A DNA stretch of 64,000 nucleotides from Phytomonospora endophytica (GTDB lineage: Bacteria; Actinomycetota; Actinomycetes; Mycobacteriales; Micromonosporaceae), in NCBI RefSeq assembly GCF_014202425.1, contig NZ_JACHGT010000010.1:1-64000 (forward strand), read 5' to 3'. Below the pieces are notes generated by a model. It saw only the letters and a program-made list of their open reading frames with translations, made no database searches and was not told where the DNA came from. The position numbers were made by a program, and so were the translations under genes. This document shows, piece after piece, positions 1 to 8,436 of the stretch. The first letter of the stretch is position 1. Each line of letters begins with the position of its first letter.

Positions 1-381
1 TTGCGGGTGATCACCACCGGTGGGAACATCCCCGATGTCACCCAGGCGATCGCGCTGGTCGACGGGATCCGGCCCGTCCGAGGGAGACCTGGCAGGCCCC
101 GGCGCCGCTTCGAAGCGCTCCTTGCCGACAAAGGCTACGACTCGAAGGGCGTCCGCGCCCAGATCACCGCACGCCAGATCATGCCGATCATCCCTCGCCG
201 AGGCACTACCGGCATCGCCGGCCTGGGAAAGCTCCGCTACGTCGTCGAACAGACGATCTCCCACTTGCACCAGTTCAAACGCCTCGCCATCCGCTGGGAA
301 CGCCGCCTCGACATCCACGACGCCCTGGTATCCCTGGCCTGCGCACTCATCTGCCTGAGACGACTACCAAGATCCTGTTAG
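1..381 (+). CDS. IS5-family-like transposase, C-terminal part (partial)
   Basis: This is the C-terminal 126 residues of a DDE transposase; the N-terminal part lies before the window. The segment ADKGYDS near residue 43 is the second acidic region typical of IS5-like DDE enzymes. YVVEQTISHLHQFKRL near residue 80 carries the R/E region that ends the catalytic core. The stop codon is at 379-381. A short tail (382-420) should hold the right end of the element, but the left end is out of view, so terminal repeats cannot be matched. It catalyses DNA cleavage and strand transfer of its own insertion sequence. It opens an accessory stretch that runs to about 1.8 kb. Confidence 0.8.
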   Translation: MRVITTGGNIPDVTQAIALVDGIRPVRGRPGRPRRRFEALLADKGYDSKGVRAQITARQIMPIIPRRGTTGIAGLGKLRYVVEQTISHLHQFKRLAIRWERRLDIHDALVSLACALICLRRLPRSC

Positions 382-646
382 AAGCTCTAGAGACTGAAAA
401 GTGCAGTCCTTGTTGCAAGTGTGGTGTGGATGGTGAGTGGGTTGTGGAGCTCGTGCCCGCAGTTGGCGAAGCCGCTGGTTGCCCCATGGCCACACCGCAA
501 TCACCCAGCTCCTGCGCCCGCCGGTTCGGTCCTGGTGTTCCACATCGCTAACGCTGAGTCACCCGTTCCTTGGGCGCCATCGGATGATCAGTGGACCCGC
601 TCTGGCCGTGGGCGGCAGTTCTGGTGGTTGGTGGGAGTGTGTGGTC

Positions 647-1268
647 ATGGAGTTTGCCAATCTCACGCTGTCGGCCGATGTGATCGCGGCACTGACGTAC
701 TGGCCCGGTGTCGTCTGGGGGGGCCAGATGAACCCTCCCGAGCCGGTTGACCTCACCGTCCTACCGCCTTTCTTCAACGGACTGTTGCAAGGGCTTGTCT
801 GGTGGAACCGTGACTGGAAGGTTGTCCACGTCGAACCGGGTCGACCCGTGGAGGTCGAGACCGACTACCGCAGCAACCCCTCTCGGTTGACGGAGGTGTC
901 GGTGCCGGGCCTGGTCGGCTCCAGCAGCGGCGAGGCAGTGCCCTTCGTCGCGAAGGTCGGGTTTACCGCCGACCGGCTGGTCCGGTTCCAGGCCAAGATC
1001 GGCGACATGGTTCTGGGCCCTGCCACGACCCCGGCAGGGCAGCCGGGAGCAGCATCCGTTCGCGAAGGTGTTCACCGGGCTGATGGATGTGCGCGGGATC
1101 TCGGTCAAGGCGATGGCAGCGGGAAGTTTCCGATCGATGTCCACCATCTACATGCTTCGCAACGGAGCACTCAACCCGATACCGGCTCTTACCCAGCAGG
1201 TCGCCAAGGTCCTCGGGATGTCCGAAGCGGACCTCGGCATCATTGCCGGACACGACAACGACGAGTAA
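647..1268 (+). pseudogene. Hypothetical protein, probably frameshifted, with an XRE-like C-terminus
   Basis: Translation from ATG 647 (GGGAG about 9 bases upstream) gives roughly 125 plausible residues, with PPFFNGLLQGLVWWNRDWKV near residue 40 and no family I recognise. Around 1035-1050 the frame turns into arginine-rich low-quality sequence. From that point the +1 frame reads EQHPFAKVFTGLMDVRG and continues as an XRE-like HTH that stops at 1268. One lost or gained base near 1045 would join the two parts. The alternative is two genes: one running on to 1405 in the first frame and a separate small HTH gene. No function is proposed. The neighbourhood (transposase upstream, gene desert downstream) fits a decaying accessory gene. 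Confidence 0.45.
1068..1268 (+). CDS. Small XRE-like helix-turn-helix protein (or 3' fragment)
   Basis: It encodes 66 residues from GTG 1068. The pattern is that of an XRE/Cro HTH: GISVKAMAAGS (helix 2), STIYMLRNGALNP (recognition helix and turn), then VAKVLGMSEADLGIIAG as the last helices. Proteins of this kind bind DNA as transcriptional regulators. The start is weak: a GGGAG lies 18 bases upstream, too far for a normal ribosome site. It is therefore as likely to be the 3' part of the gene beginning at 647, separated by a frameshift. The window shows no target operator. Confidence 0.4.
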   Translation: MFTGLMDVRGISVKAMAAGSFRSMSTIYMLRNGALNPIPALTQQVAKVLGMSEADLGIIAGHDNDE

Positions 1269-1817
1269 CCGGCAGTGCCCGCGGTGGCGGGATGTTCTGC
1301 CGACGGCGTCCGGTTGGTTCCGCTTCGGCCAGGGTTGGCCTTGTGCAGGATAGAAGCGCTTTTGGCCGCCGCAAGACCCCCAGCCAGGCCGGGGACACGC
1401 ACTGACCCTCAACGCCGACCTCGTCCTGCAGTCACGGACCTTGGCGACCCCTGCTCCCAGCGGATTTGGGAGCAGGCCGCGAAGCCGAACCGCAGCCAAC
1501 GGCGTTGAACGTTCCCCAAACGGCCTGACCGACCTGCCGATCGACTCTTTCCGCAGGTCAGAGGCATGACCGGACGACCCTGACACGGACGAGGTCACTG
1601 CTTCATTCCCAGTATCGCGCCCTTGTACTCACAGGCTCCCGCCCAGGTCTACCCCACGAGGAACCCGGCTGCGAAGACCATGAAACTGAAGTCTCTTGGT
1701 GCCATGCGCACCCGCTTCGGGCGTGGTCGTCCTGCGACCAGCCGCACTCGCCGTGGGCGTGATCGTCGGGATGCCGAACGCCCGTGGCATGGTGAGCGGC
1801 GAGGATCGGGAGGTCTC
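1269..1817. other. 549-bp stretch without a convincing gene
   Basis: No reading frame here has a ribosome site plus recognisable protein content; the open frames on both strands are arginine-, proline- and serine-rich shadows. The only clear structure is a perfect hairpin at 1450-1476. The last 20 bases contain the ribosome site (GGGAGG) of the reductase that starts at 1818. It is probably remnant accessory DNA next to the transposase. Confidence 0.5.
1450..1476. repeat. Perfect 10-bp inverted repeat (hairpin)
   Basis: CCTGCTCCCA (1450-1459) pairs perfectly with TGGGAGCAGG (1467-1476) over a 7-base loop. No U-tract follows. It may be an intrinsic terminator of the GC-rich actinomycete type or an end of an old mobile element. 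No gene ends immediately before it, since the HTH stop is 180 bases away. Confidence 0.5.
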
Positions 1818-2555
1818 ATGGCAGGCACGGATCGTTCGGTAGTGATCAGCGGCGGTGGCACCGGGATAGGCCGCGCCATCGCCGCGAGGTTCGCCGCGCA
1901 GGGCGACCGGGTGACCATCCTCGGGAGGCGAGCGGATGTCCTGCGCGAGGCGGCCCGGGAGATCGAAGGGGCGCACCCGGTGGAGGTCGTCGCGGTCGAC
2001 CTTTCCGCGCCGGAGGAGGTCGAACAGAAGCTGGCCGAACTCCCTGAGCGTGTCGATGTCCTGGTGAACAACGCTGGTGCGCGCGGTACGCCCGCGGGGG
2101 AGGGCGGTCTGAAGGAGTTCGCCGAGCGTTGGCGGCGCGACTTCGACAACAACGTTCTGCCGGTCGTCCTGCTCACCGAAGCGCTCCTGCCGCGTCTGGC
2201 CCGCCCCGGCGGCAGAGTGGTCACTCTCAGCTCCATCGCCGCGTTGCGCGGCAACGGCGCCTACGGGGCGGTGAAGGCGGCCCTGCTGGCCTGGAACCAC
2301 ACGCTGGCGCAGCAGCTGGGACCGCACGGCGCCACCGCCAATGTCGTCGTGCCGGGCTTCGTCGCGGGCACCGAGTTCTTCGGCGGACCCGCGGATGAGG
2401 ACGAGCTCGCCAGGCGGCGAGCGCAGACCTTGCTCGGCCAGGTCGGCGAACCGGACGACATCGCCGCGGCCGTCGCCTTCCTGGCCTCGCCGGAAGCGCG
2501 CTACATCACGGGTGAGTTCCTGAACAGCAACGGCGGGGCGATGCTCGGGCGCTGA
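1818..2555 (+). CDS. Short-chain dehydrogenase/reductase (SDR)
   Basis: This is a 245-residue cytosolic NAD(P)-dependent oxidoreductase of the classical SDR family. The cofactor motif SGGGTGIGRAIA (variant of TGxxxGIG) is at residues 11-22, and NNAG follows near residue 83. The catalytic Ser lies in TLSSIAALRG, and the Tyr and Lys lie in AYGAVKAAL. The C-terminus ITGEFLNSNGG is the usual end of the fold. ATG 1818 was chosen because GGGAGG sits 4 bases before it and the Rossmann motif starts soon after; an open frame upstream has no such support. The substrate cannot be inferred. It stands alone between the accessory region and the broken ABC gene. Confidence 0.85.
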   Translation: MAGTDRSVVISGGGTGIGRAIAARFAAQGDRVTILGRRADVLREAAREIEGAHPVEVVAVDLSAPEEVEQKLAELPERVDVLVNNAGARGTPAGEGGLKEFAERWRRDFDNNVLPVVLLTEALLPRLARPGGRVVTLSSIAALRGNGAYGAVKAALLAWNHTLAQQLGPHGATANVVVPGFVAGTEFFGGPADEDELARRRAQTLLGQVGEPDDIAAAVAFLASPEARYITGEFLNSNGGAMLGR

Positions 2556-2640
2556 CTCTCCTCCAGTCCGATTCCTGACGGCCTCAACCCATCCGACCTC
2601 CTAAAGTCACGGTCGGGGCTGGTCGAGGACGGGGCACATC

Positions 2641-3732
2641 ATGCGTCGACTGTGGGGGATCATCGCGTCCCGGCGGCAGCGAGACGACGACACAGTCGAC
2701 GCCGAGGTCGTGGCACTGCCCGAGCTGGAGCCGCAGGGTTGGCAGACCCATGACAAGGCGCTCGTGGAGGCGAGCTTCCTCACCATGGCCCGGCGTCTCC
2801 CCGCTCTGGTGTCGCGGGCGTTGAGTTCGGCGTGGCAGGCGTCGCCGGCCATGACGGTCACGTGTGTGGCTCTGAACCTGGCCGCGGGGGTGTCGACGAC
2901 CTTCGGGCTGCTCGCCACCCAGGGCGTGGCCACCGCCCTGCTGTCCGCTGGCGCGACGCCCGAACGGCTTCGCGCCGCCGTGCCGTCGCTTGTCGTGGTG
3001 GGTGCGGCGATGGCGACGCGCTCGGCACTGTCGATGGCCGCCGGGTGGGCGCAGGCCCGCCTGCGGCCGCTGGTGCTCAACGCCGTCGAGGCCGAGTTCT
3101 TCGCCACGACGACCACCATGCGGCTGGCCGCGTTCGACGATGCCGCCCTCGCCGACGACATGGGCAAGAGCAGGCAACGTGGCGCCGAAGCGATGATGAC
3201 CCTGGTCCAGAAGGCGATCGACGTCATCACCGGTCTGGCCGGTGTGGCCGCGGTCGCCGGAGCCCTGGTGATCATCCACCCCGTGCTGCTCGCCCTGCTG
3301 GTCGCGGCGGCGTTCCCGGCCGGATGGGCGGCGGTGCGCGCGGCCCGCGTCGAGTACGTCTCCTGGTTCACCCGGATCGCACGGCGGCGCAGGATCTGGA
3401 TCCTGGAGACCCTGATGGCCTCTCGCGACTCCGCCGCCGAGGTCCGGTCCCTGTCGCTCGCGGCCTGGTTGATGGGTGAGCATCGCAAGGTCGTGACCAC
3501 GGAGACCCGCGCCGACTTCGACGTGCTGCGCACCCAGACCTTCAGCCGTGCCATCGGCGGCGCGGCCGGTGGACTCGCGGGCATCGGGGTCTACGCGGCA
3601 CTCGGGTGGCTCATGCTGATCGGGGCGGTCCCGTTGTCGGCGGCGGCGACCGCCGTGCTGGCACTCCAAAGTGGACGGACGAGCCTCAGTCTGCTGATCA
3701 TGGCGGTGAACTCGCTGTTCGAGCTCGGCCTG
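2641..3732 (+). pseudogene. ABC exporter gene, 5' part (transmembrane domain), interrupted
   Basis: These 364 codons encode the membrane half of a fused permease-ATPase ABC transporter. After about 60 soluble residues come hydrophobic segments near residues 70-95, 110-140, 195-240 and 300-360. The protein text breaks after NSLFELGL, exactly where a group II intron-like GTGCGCC begins. Reading on gives only 24 more residues and a stop at 3807. In related exporters a short linker and then the nucleotide-binding domain with Walker A follow; neither is present here. The rest of the gene reappears only at about 5724. GGGG stands about 6 bases before ATG 2641. The exporter cannot work. Confidence 0.8.
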
Positions 3733-5723
3733 GTGCGCCACGAAGCGCTGATGTTTCGAGTGGAGGTGAGAGACCTCTGCCGGGTCGCTGTCGTAGCAGC
3801 GGCCTGAAGCTGAGAGCAGTCCTTCCCGGGGGTCGCCGGGTGGGGCGGAAAGCAGCTCTGACAACGCCAGGACGGCCGGGTACTGCCGGACCGGCTGGGT
3901 CTGGCAAGCGAGACGAGAAGGTATACGCGAGAAACCGGTGTCTGATGCCTCTTAAGTTCGAACCAGCTCTAACCCGGTGGATTTGGGCTGGGAAGCGGTG
4001 CGCACCCGATCGTGTTTCGGCAGGTCGGGGAACTCTAGGTGGGTCTAAGGCTGACTCGCCGGGAGGTCGTGGTGAAGGTCTACGGCGTAGCCACGACGAT
4101 GCCGCAGGGGTTAAGCCGGATGCCTCCCTCGTCGAGCGAAACATCGGTGAACGTGGGAACCGTACGTGGTCGCTCCTCGCCACGGCTCAGCCAGAGCCGT
4201 GGGTGGGGATAGGTGCGACGCCTACCGAAGGGTGCGTGCGGGGCGGAGCCGCCGTAGTACTCCGAGGTCGGGAAAGCCGATCACATGGGGAAGGGCGGCA
4301 GCGTGTTACGCAAGGAGAAGAGTGCAATGTCTGAAGACACGCTCGTGAACACGGGCGTCGTGGTCTGGCCGAGTGAAGACTCGGCGTGGGCTGCGGTACA
4401 GAGAATGCAGATCAAGTTGCATCAGTGGGCGCAGGCCGATGGTCTGCGCCGGTTTGGTGACCTGTTCAACCTCGTGTATGACCCGGCCTTCCTGGTGCAC
4501 GCCTTCGAGGTGGTGGCCAGGAACGATGGGGCACGAACGGCCGGGGTCGACGGTGTGACGGTGACGCGCATCAAGACCCGGAACAGGGTGGAGGCTTTCC
4601 TCAGCCACGTCCAAGACCAGCTTCGGACAGGGGTCTTTGAGCCGGTGGAGGTCAGGCAGGTGTTCATCCCCAAGGGCAACAGCGGCAAGGTCCGTCGCTT
4701 GGGGATACCGACCGTGACCGACCGGGTGGTGCAGGCGAGCCTGAAGCTGGTCCTCGAACCGATCTTCGAGGCGGACTTCAAGCCGTGCTCATACGGGTTT
4801 CGCCCCAAGCGACGCGCGCACGACGCGATTGCCGAGATCCAGTACCTGACATCCAGGACCTACGAGTGGGTCATGGAAGCCGACATCAGGGCGTGTTTCG
4901 ACGAGATCGACCACACCGCGTTGATGGGGCTGGTCAGGAACCGGATCAAGGACAAACGCGTCAACGCGTTGGTGAAGGCGTTCCTGAAGGCGGGGGTCAT
5001 GACGGCCACCGGCGACAGGGAAGACTCCGTGACAGGCACACCCCAAGGCGGGATCCTTTCCCCGCTGCTGGCCAACATCGCACTCTCGGTGCTGGACGAG
5101 CACTTCGAGCGTCAATGGCACCGAGACATGAGCCCGCGATGGACGCGTCAGAAACGCACACGCGTCGGCATGGGCAACTGGCGGCTGATCCGTTACGCCG
5201 ACGACTTCGTGTTGGTCGTCGCGGGCGAACGCCACCACGCCGAAGCGCTACGCGATGAGGCCGCGACCGTGCTGGCTCAGGTGGGATTGCGACTGGCAGA
5301 GGAGAAGACCCGCACCGTCCACATAGACGAGGGCTTCGACTTCCTCGGCTTCCACATCCACAGGAGACGGAAACGCGGAACCAACAAGCAGTACGTCTAC
5401 ACCACGCCGTCAGCGAAGGCGATCGCGGCCATGAAGGCGACGGTGAAAGACCGAACACGCCGACACACCCTCAACGAAGACGTCCGGTGGCTGTTTGACA
5501 GCCTGGGGCGGACTCTGCGCGGGTGGGCGAGGTACTTCCGACACGGAGTGTCCAGGAAGGTGTTCCACAGCCTGGACTGGTATGCCTGGCGACGCATGAC
5601 CCACTGGATACGGCTGAAGTTCTCCCGGAGGGGCAACCCTTTGAACTGGAAACAGCTACGCCGTGGGTACTGCCTGCCGGGCAGCTGGAAACTCGCCTAC
5701 GACGGGCTGGAGTTCCGGGGCGC
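3733..5723 (+). mobile_element. Group II intron, 3'-truncated
   Basis: The 5' end GTGCGCCACGAAGCG matches the GUGYG consensus of bacterial group II introns and follows directly on the last recognisable ABC codon. The 3733-4326 leader shows dense pairing expected of domains I-III, for example GAGGTGAGAGACCTC near 3763 and GTCGCTGTCGTAGCAGCGGC near 3784. A maturase gene lies in the domain IV position. No domain V hairpin (conserved short stem with AGC triad) and no domain VI follow the maturase; ABC sequence follows instead. The 3' junction is approximate, somewhere in 5705-5735. Without domain V the RNA cannot splice, so this copy is a fossil unless a complete copy supplies the functions elsewhere. 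Confidence 0.75.
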
Positions 5724-5790
5724 AACCACATCGGACGTACCACCGCCGAGGGCAACGGCCGGGTCGAGACCGCCGGTGCCCACGACATGA
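4327..5790 (+). CDS. ltrA: Group II intron reverse transcriptase/maturase (C-terminus replaced)
   Basis: This 487-residue intron-encoded protein would reverse transcribe the intron and help it fold. AAGGAG lies 9 bases before ATG 4327. GARTAGVDGVT (RT0/1), IPTVTDRVVQASLKLVLEPIFE, YGFRPKRRAHDAI, DIRACFDEIDH (first catalytic Asp), GTPQGGILSPLLANI and RYADDFVLVV (YADD at 290-293) give the RT domain. The maturase domain X covers about 370-450 (LGRTLRGWARYFRHG). No HNH endonuclease is present. After DGLEFRGA the expected end of the maturase is missing, and about 20 residues are read out of frame from the ABC gene (stop 5788-5790). The catalytic core is intact on paper. Confidence 0.9.
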   Translation: MSEDTLVNTGVVVWPSEDSAWAAVQRMQIKLHQWAQADGLRRFGDLFNLVYDPAFLVHAFEVVARNDGARTAGVDGVTVTRIKTRNRVEAFLSHVQDQLRTGVFEPVEVRQVFIPKGNSGKVRRLGIPTVTDRVVQASLKLVLEPIFEADFKPCSYGFRPKRRAHDAIAEIQYLTSRTYEWVMEADIRACFDEIDHTALMGLVRNRIKDKRVNALVKAFLKAGVMTATGDREDSVTGTPQGGILSPLLANIALSVLDEHFERQWHRDMSPRWTRQKRTRVGMGNWRLIRYADDFVLVVAGERHHAEALRDEAATVLAQVGLRLAEEKTRTVHIDEGFDFLGFHIHRRRKRGTNKQYVYTTPSAKAIAAMKATVKDRTRRHTLNEDVRWLFDSLGRTLRGWARYFRHGVSRKVFHSLDWYAWRRMTHWIRLKFSRRGNPLNWKQLRRGYCLPGSWKLAYDGLEFRGATTSDVPPPRATAGSRPPVPTT

Positions 5791-6179
5791 TCTCTGAGCT
5801 CCCGTACGGCTACGACACCCTTCTCGACCGCTCCTTCAAAGACGGCCACGACCTGTCCGGCGGGCAGTGGCAACGCCTCACCGCGGCCCGCGCCTTCTTC
5901 CGCGACGCCCCCATCCTCATCTGCGATGAACCGTCCGCCGCCCTTGACGCCCGCGCCGAGCACACTCTCTTCGAACACCTCCGCGCCCGCGCGGGGAAGG
6001 CGACGACCATCCTCATCACCCACCGCCTCGCCAACGTCCACCACGCCGACGCCATCTACGTCCTCGACCGCGGACGCCTCATCGAAAACGGCACCCACCA
6101 CCAGCTCATGGCCCAAGACGGCCGCTACGCCGAACTGTTCAACCTCCAAGCCCTGGGATACCTGCACGAGCGTCCCTGA
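5724..6179 (+). pseudogene. ABC exporter gene, 3' part (end of ATPase domain)
   Basis: This is the C-terminal piece of the ABC ATPase, in a frame different from the maturase. It begins at NHIGRTTA, just after the Q-loop region of a normal nucleotide-binding domain. It carries the signature LSGGQW, Walker B with catalytic Glu (ILICDEPSAALDA), the D-loop and the H-loop (ILITHRLANV), and ends ALGYLHERP. Walker A, the Q-loop and the linker to the membrane domain (about 130 codons) are absent from the window. The fragment therefore reflects a deletion that also removed the intron 3' end. It has no start codon or ribosome site of its own. Confidence 0.85.
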
Positions 6180-6261
6180 AGTCACACGCACGTCGTGAAC
6201 TCAGCGCCGAAGCGGGTTCGGCCACCGCGACCAACAGAGGCCCGATCGACGAGCCCCGGTC

Positions 6262-7050
6262 TCACTCGGCCAGGAACTCGCCGATCCGCCGCGACCACGT
6301 CTGCACGTCGCCGGGGCTCCTCGCCACGTGCAGGCGCGAGTCGGAGAGCAACTCGTGCAGCCGTTCGGCGGTGTCGACGGGGTGCAGGGGGTCGGTGTCC
6401 CAGGTCAGGATCAGCGTCGGGGCCGTGATCGTGGCGACGGCCTCGGGGGAGGGGAGGTCGGATTCGCCGATGCCGCGCAGGATCGGCGCGAGCAGTTCGT
6501 CGGGGATCTCCGGCGTCATGTCGAACTTCGGGTAGTCGGCGAAGATCGGCAGCGGATCGGCGGCGGCCCAGGCCGCCCGCCAGGCGGGAGCGCCTTCGCG
6601 CTCGATCTGTTCGGCGGCGTCGGTGTACCACTGCCGCGCGGGGTTCGGCCCGGACTCCCAGGCGACCGGCGGGATCATCACGACGAGCCGGCCGAAGCGC
6701 TCGGGCGCGGCGACGGCGGCGTGCAGCGCGACCGCGCAGCCGAGGGAGGAGCCGGTGAAGTCGATCGGCTCGCCGGGTGCGACGGCGTCGAGGACGCCGA
6801 GGAGATCGGCGGTGAAGCCCTCGAAACGGTAGTCGGCGGCGAGGGGCCGGCCGGTCGAGCGGCCGTGGCCGCGCTGGTCGTAGGTGAGCAGGCGGCGGCC
6901 TTCGCCGAGGGCGTCGAGGTCGAGGAGTTCGAGGCGGCGGACGGCTGCGCGGCTCAGGAAGACGCCGTGCGCGTATCCGACGAGGGGGCCTTCGCCGGTG
7001 ATGTCGTAGGCGATCGTGGCACCGTCGCGGGTGAGGAATCGGTCGGCCAT
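6262..7050 (-). CDS. Alpha/beta hydrolase, apparently lacking the catalytic His
   Basis: A 262-residue cytosolic hydrolase-fold protein. The nucleophile elbow is G-S-S-L-G at 100-104 (Ser102), the oxyanion region is YAHGVFLS near 26, the DQRGHGRS motif is near 58, and the acid is in TWDTDPLHP (Asp220). In the usual position of the catalytic His near the C-terminus the sequence is ARSPGDVQTW, with no His, so activity is uncertain. AGGAGA lies 3-5 bases before the ATG at 7050. A 22-bp inverted repeat at 7081-7102 lies in the promoter region. The substrate is unknown. Confidence 0.8.
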   Translation of the reverse strand: MADRFLTRDGATIAYDITGEGPLVGYAHGVFLSRAAVRRLELLDLDALGEGRRLLTYDQRGHGRSTGRPLAADYRFEGFTADLLGVLDAVAPGEPIDFTGSSLGCAVALHAAVAAPERFGRLVVMIPPVAWESGPNPARQWYTDAAEQIEREGAPAWRAAWAAADPLPIFADYPKFDMTPEIPDELLAPILRGIGESDLPSPEAVATITAPTLILTWDTDPLHPVDTAERLHELLSDSRLHVARSPGDVQTWSRRIGEFLAE

Positions 7051-7080
7051 AACTCTCCTAAAGGGACTGATAGATACCTA

Positions 7081-7102
7081 CCCCCGGTATCGTATACGGG
7101 GG
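7081..7102. promoter_or_regulatory. Inverted repeat CCCCCG-N10-CGGGGG
   Basis: Six-base arms CCCCCG and CGGGGG enclose an AT-rich core containing GTATCGTATAC. It lies between the divergent hydrolase (start 7050) and the small membrane gene (start 7176), 31 bases from the hydrolase start. The position and the AT-rich core fit an operator overlapping a promoter. No regulator gene is adjacent. Confidence 0.4.
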
Positions 7103-7175
7103 CGCGTGGTGGTGCCAGCCCGCACGGCGTGGGACGATGGGCCGACCAACGGGACACACATGTCTGGAGCCGTCC

Positions 7176-7370
7176 ATGCGCTGGGTTTGGCTGATCATCG
7201 GTGCGCTGCTCGTCCTGTCCGGCGCGGTCTGGACCCTCCAGGGTCTCGACCTGCTCGGCCAGAGCGGCGGCATGAACGGCGAGAAGATCTGGGTCGTGAT
7301 CGGACCGGCGACGGCGATCGTGGGACTCGTCCTGATCGTGATCGGTGCGCGTAAGAAGAAGGTGTCCTAG
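7176..7370 (+). CDS. Small two-helix membrane protein
   Basis: It encodes 64 residues. The first helix is WVWLIIGALLVLSGAVWTL (3-21), then a short loop with GQSGGMNGEK, the second helix IWVVIGPATAIVGLVLIVIG (37-57), and a positive tail ARKKKVS that should face the cytoplasm. GGAG sits 6 bases before ATG 7176. Its stop codon shares two bases with the stop of the convergent methyltransferase. No function is known to me; such proteins are common near actinomycete envelope genes. Confidence 0.7.
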   Translation: MRWVWLIIGALLVLSGAVWTLQGLDLLGQSGGMNGEKIWVVIGPATAIVGLVLIVIGARKKKVS

Positions 7371-8359
7371 CGCCGCAGCTCGACGATCGACCGTGAACCG
7401 CCCGGCCGCACCGTCTCGACCGACAACCCCGCCACCGTGGCGAGCTCGGTCAGCCGCTCAAGGCCGCGCTCGCGCCCGCGGAAGTAGCAGAGCATCCGCA
7501 GGTCGCCCTCGGAATCGCCCGCGACGCCGAAGTGGTCGACCACCAGCACCTTGCCGCCGGGCGCCACGGCCTCGGCGCAGCGGCGCATGAGCCGGACGGC
7601 GTCCTCGTCGTCCCAGTTGTGCAGCACCGACGACAGGACGTACCCGCCCGCACCGGGAGGCATCACGTCGAAGAAGCTCCCGGCGACGCTGCTCGCGCGC
7701 GCGGCGAGACCGGCGGCGCGGATGGCCTCGGCGCCGCGGGCAGCCGGGCCGGGAAGCTCCAGCAGCGTGCCGCGCAACCCGTCGTGGGCCTCCAGCATGG
7801 CGATGAGCAGCGTCGCGTTGCCCCCGCCGACGTCGACGACGTGCCCGAGCTCGCCCCACGGGTACGCCGCGGCGATCGCGGGCGCCTCGCCGGTCTTCTG
7901 CGCCTCCATCAGGGCGTCGAAGGACGCCGACCGTGCCGGATCGTCGGCGAGGTCCTCCCAGAAGGCGCGCCCGTAGCGGCGCGGGTACCCCGGCTCGCCG
8001 GTGCGGACGGTGTGCAGCATCTCCACGAAGGACAGGTCGGCGTATCCGACCGCGCCCTCCAGGTCGAGCCAGGCGCGGATGCCCTCCGGGTCGTCGTCGC
8101 GGAGGTGCTCGCCCATCGAGGTCAGCGCGTAGACGCCGCCGTCGGCGGTGAGGACTCCGGCGGTCACGAGATGGCCGAGGAGCCGTGCGAGCGCGTCGGG
8201 GTCGGCGCCGGCGGCCTCGGCGAGGGCCGCGCCGGTGCGTGTCCCGGCCGCGATGTGGTCGGCCAGGCGCAGGGTCGCCGCGACGCGGACGGCCATCGGG
8301 GTCACCAGGTCGGCCGCGGCCCACAGGCCGCCGCCCCACCCGGACGTGGACTCGGTCAT
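7367..8359 (-). CDS. SAM-dependent O-methyltransferase, polyketide/plant-type fold
   Basis: A 330-residue enzyme of the Methyltransf_2 family, which methylates hydroxyls of small aromatic or polyketide molecules using SAM. An N-terminal winged-helix dimerisation region spans about 15-95 (ADLVTPMAVRVAATLRLADH). The SAM loop VVDVGGGNATLL is at 174-185, and the general-base His is His247 in SVLHNWDDEDA. AGGAGG lies just upstream of the ATG at 8359. It lies head-to-tail with the questin-oxidase-like gene at 8437-9507, 77 bases apart, so the two may form one transcript modifying the same aromatic compound. That link is inference. Confidence 0.85.
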   Translation of the reverse strand: MTESTSGWGGGLWAAADLVTPMAVRVAATLRLADHIAAGTRTGAALAEAAGADPDALARLLGHLVTAGVLTADGGVYALTSMGEHLRDDDPEGIRAWLDLEGAVGYADLSFVEMLHTVRTGEPGYPRRYGRAFWEDLADDPARSASFDALMEAQKTGEAPAIAAAYPWGELGHVVDVGGGNATLLIAMLEAHDGLRGTLLELPGPAARGAEAIRAAGLAARASSVAGSFFDVMPPGAGGYVLSSVLHNWDDEDAVRLMRRCAEAVAPGGKVLVVDHFGVAGDSEGDLRMLCYFRGRERGLERLTELATVAGLSVETVRPGGSRSIVELRR

Positions 8360-8436
8360 GGCGCCTCCTCGCCTGCACAGTAGTACGCGAGGCGGCGGGC
8401 GAGGGGGCGTCGGCGTGGAACGGGTGGGGGAGTGGG

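Noticed and set aside
2584-3864. A 426-codon minus-strand frame opposite the ABC gene
   Set aside because: Low-complexity charged sequence (His, Arg, Gly, Gln) with no motif; it is the shadow of the exporter membrane domain.
3733-4326. Reading the maturase as a retron or diversity-generating reverse transcriptase
   Set aside because: The domain X maturase region and the GTGCG intron start with a structured leader fit a group II intron; there is no msr/msd or template repeat.
3733-5790. The idea that the group II intron still splices and restores the ABC protein
   Set aside because: No domain V or VI follows the maturase, and joining the flanking parts would still lack about 130 codons with Walker A.
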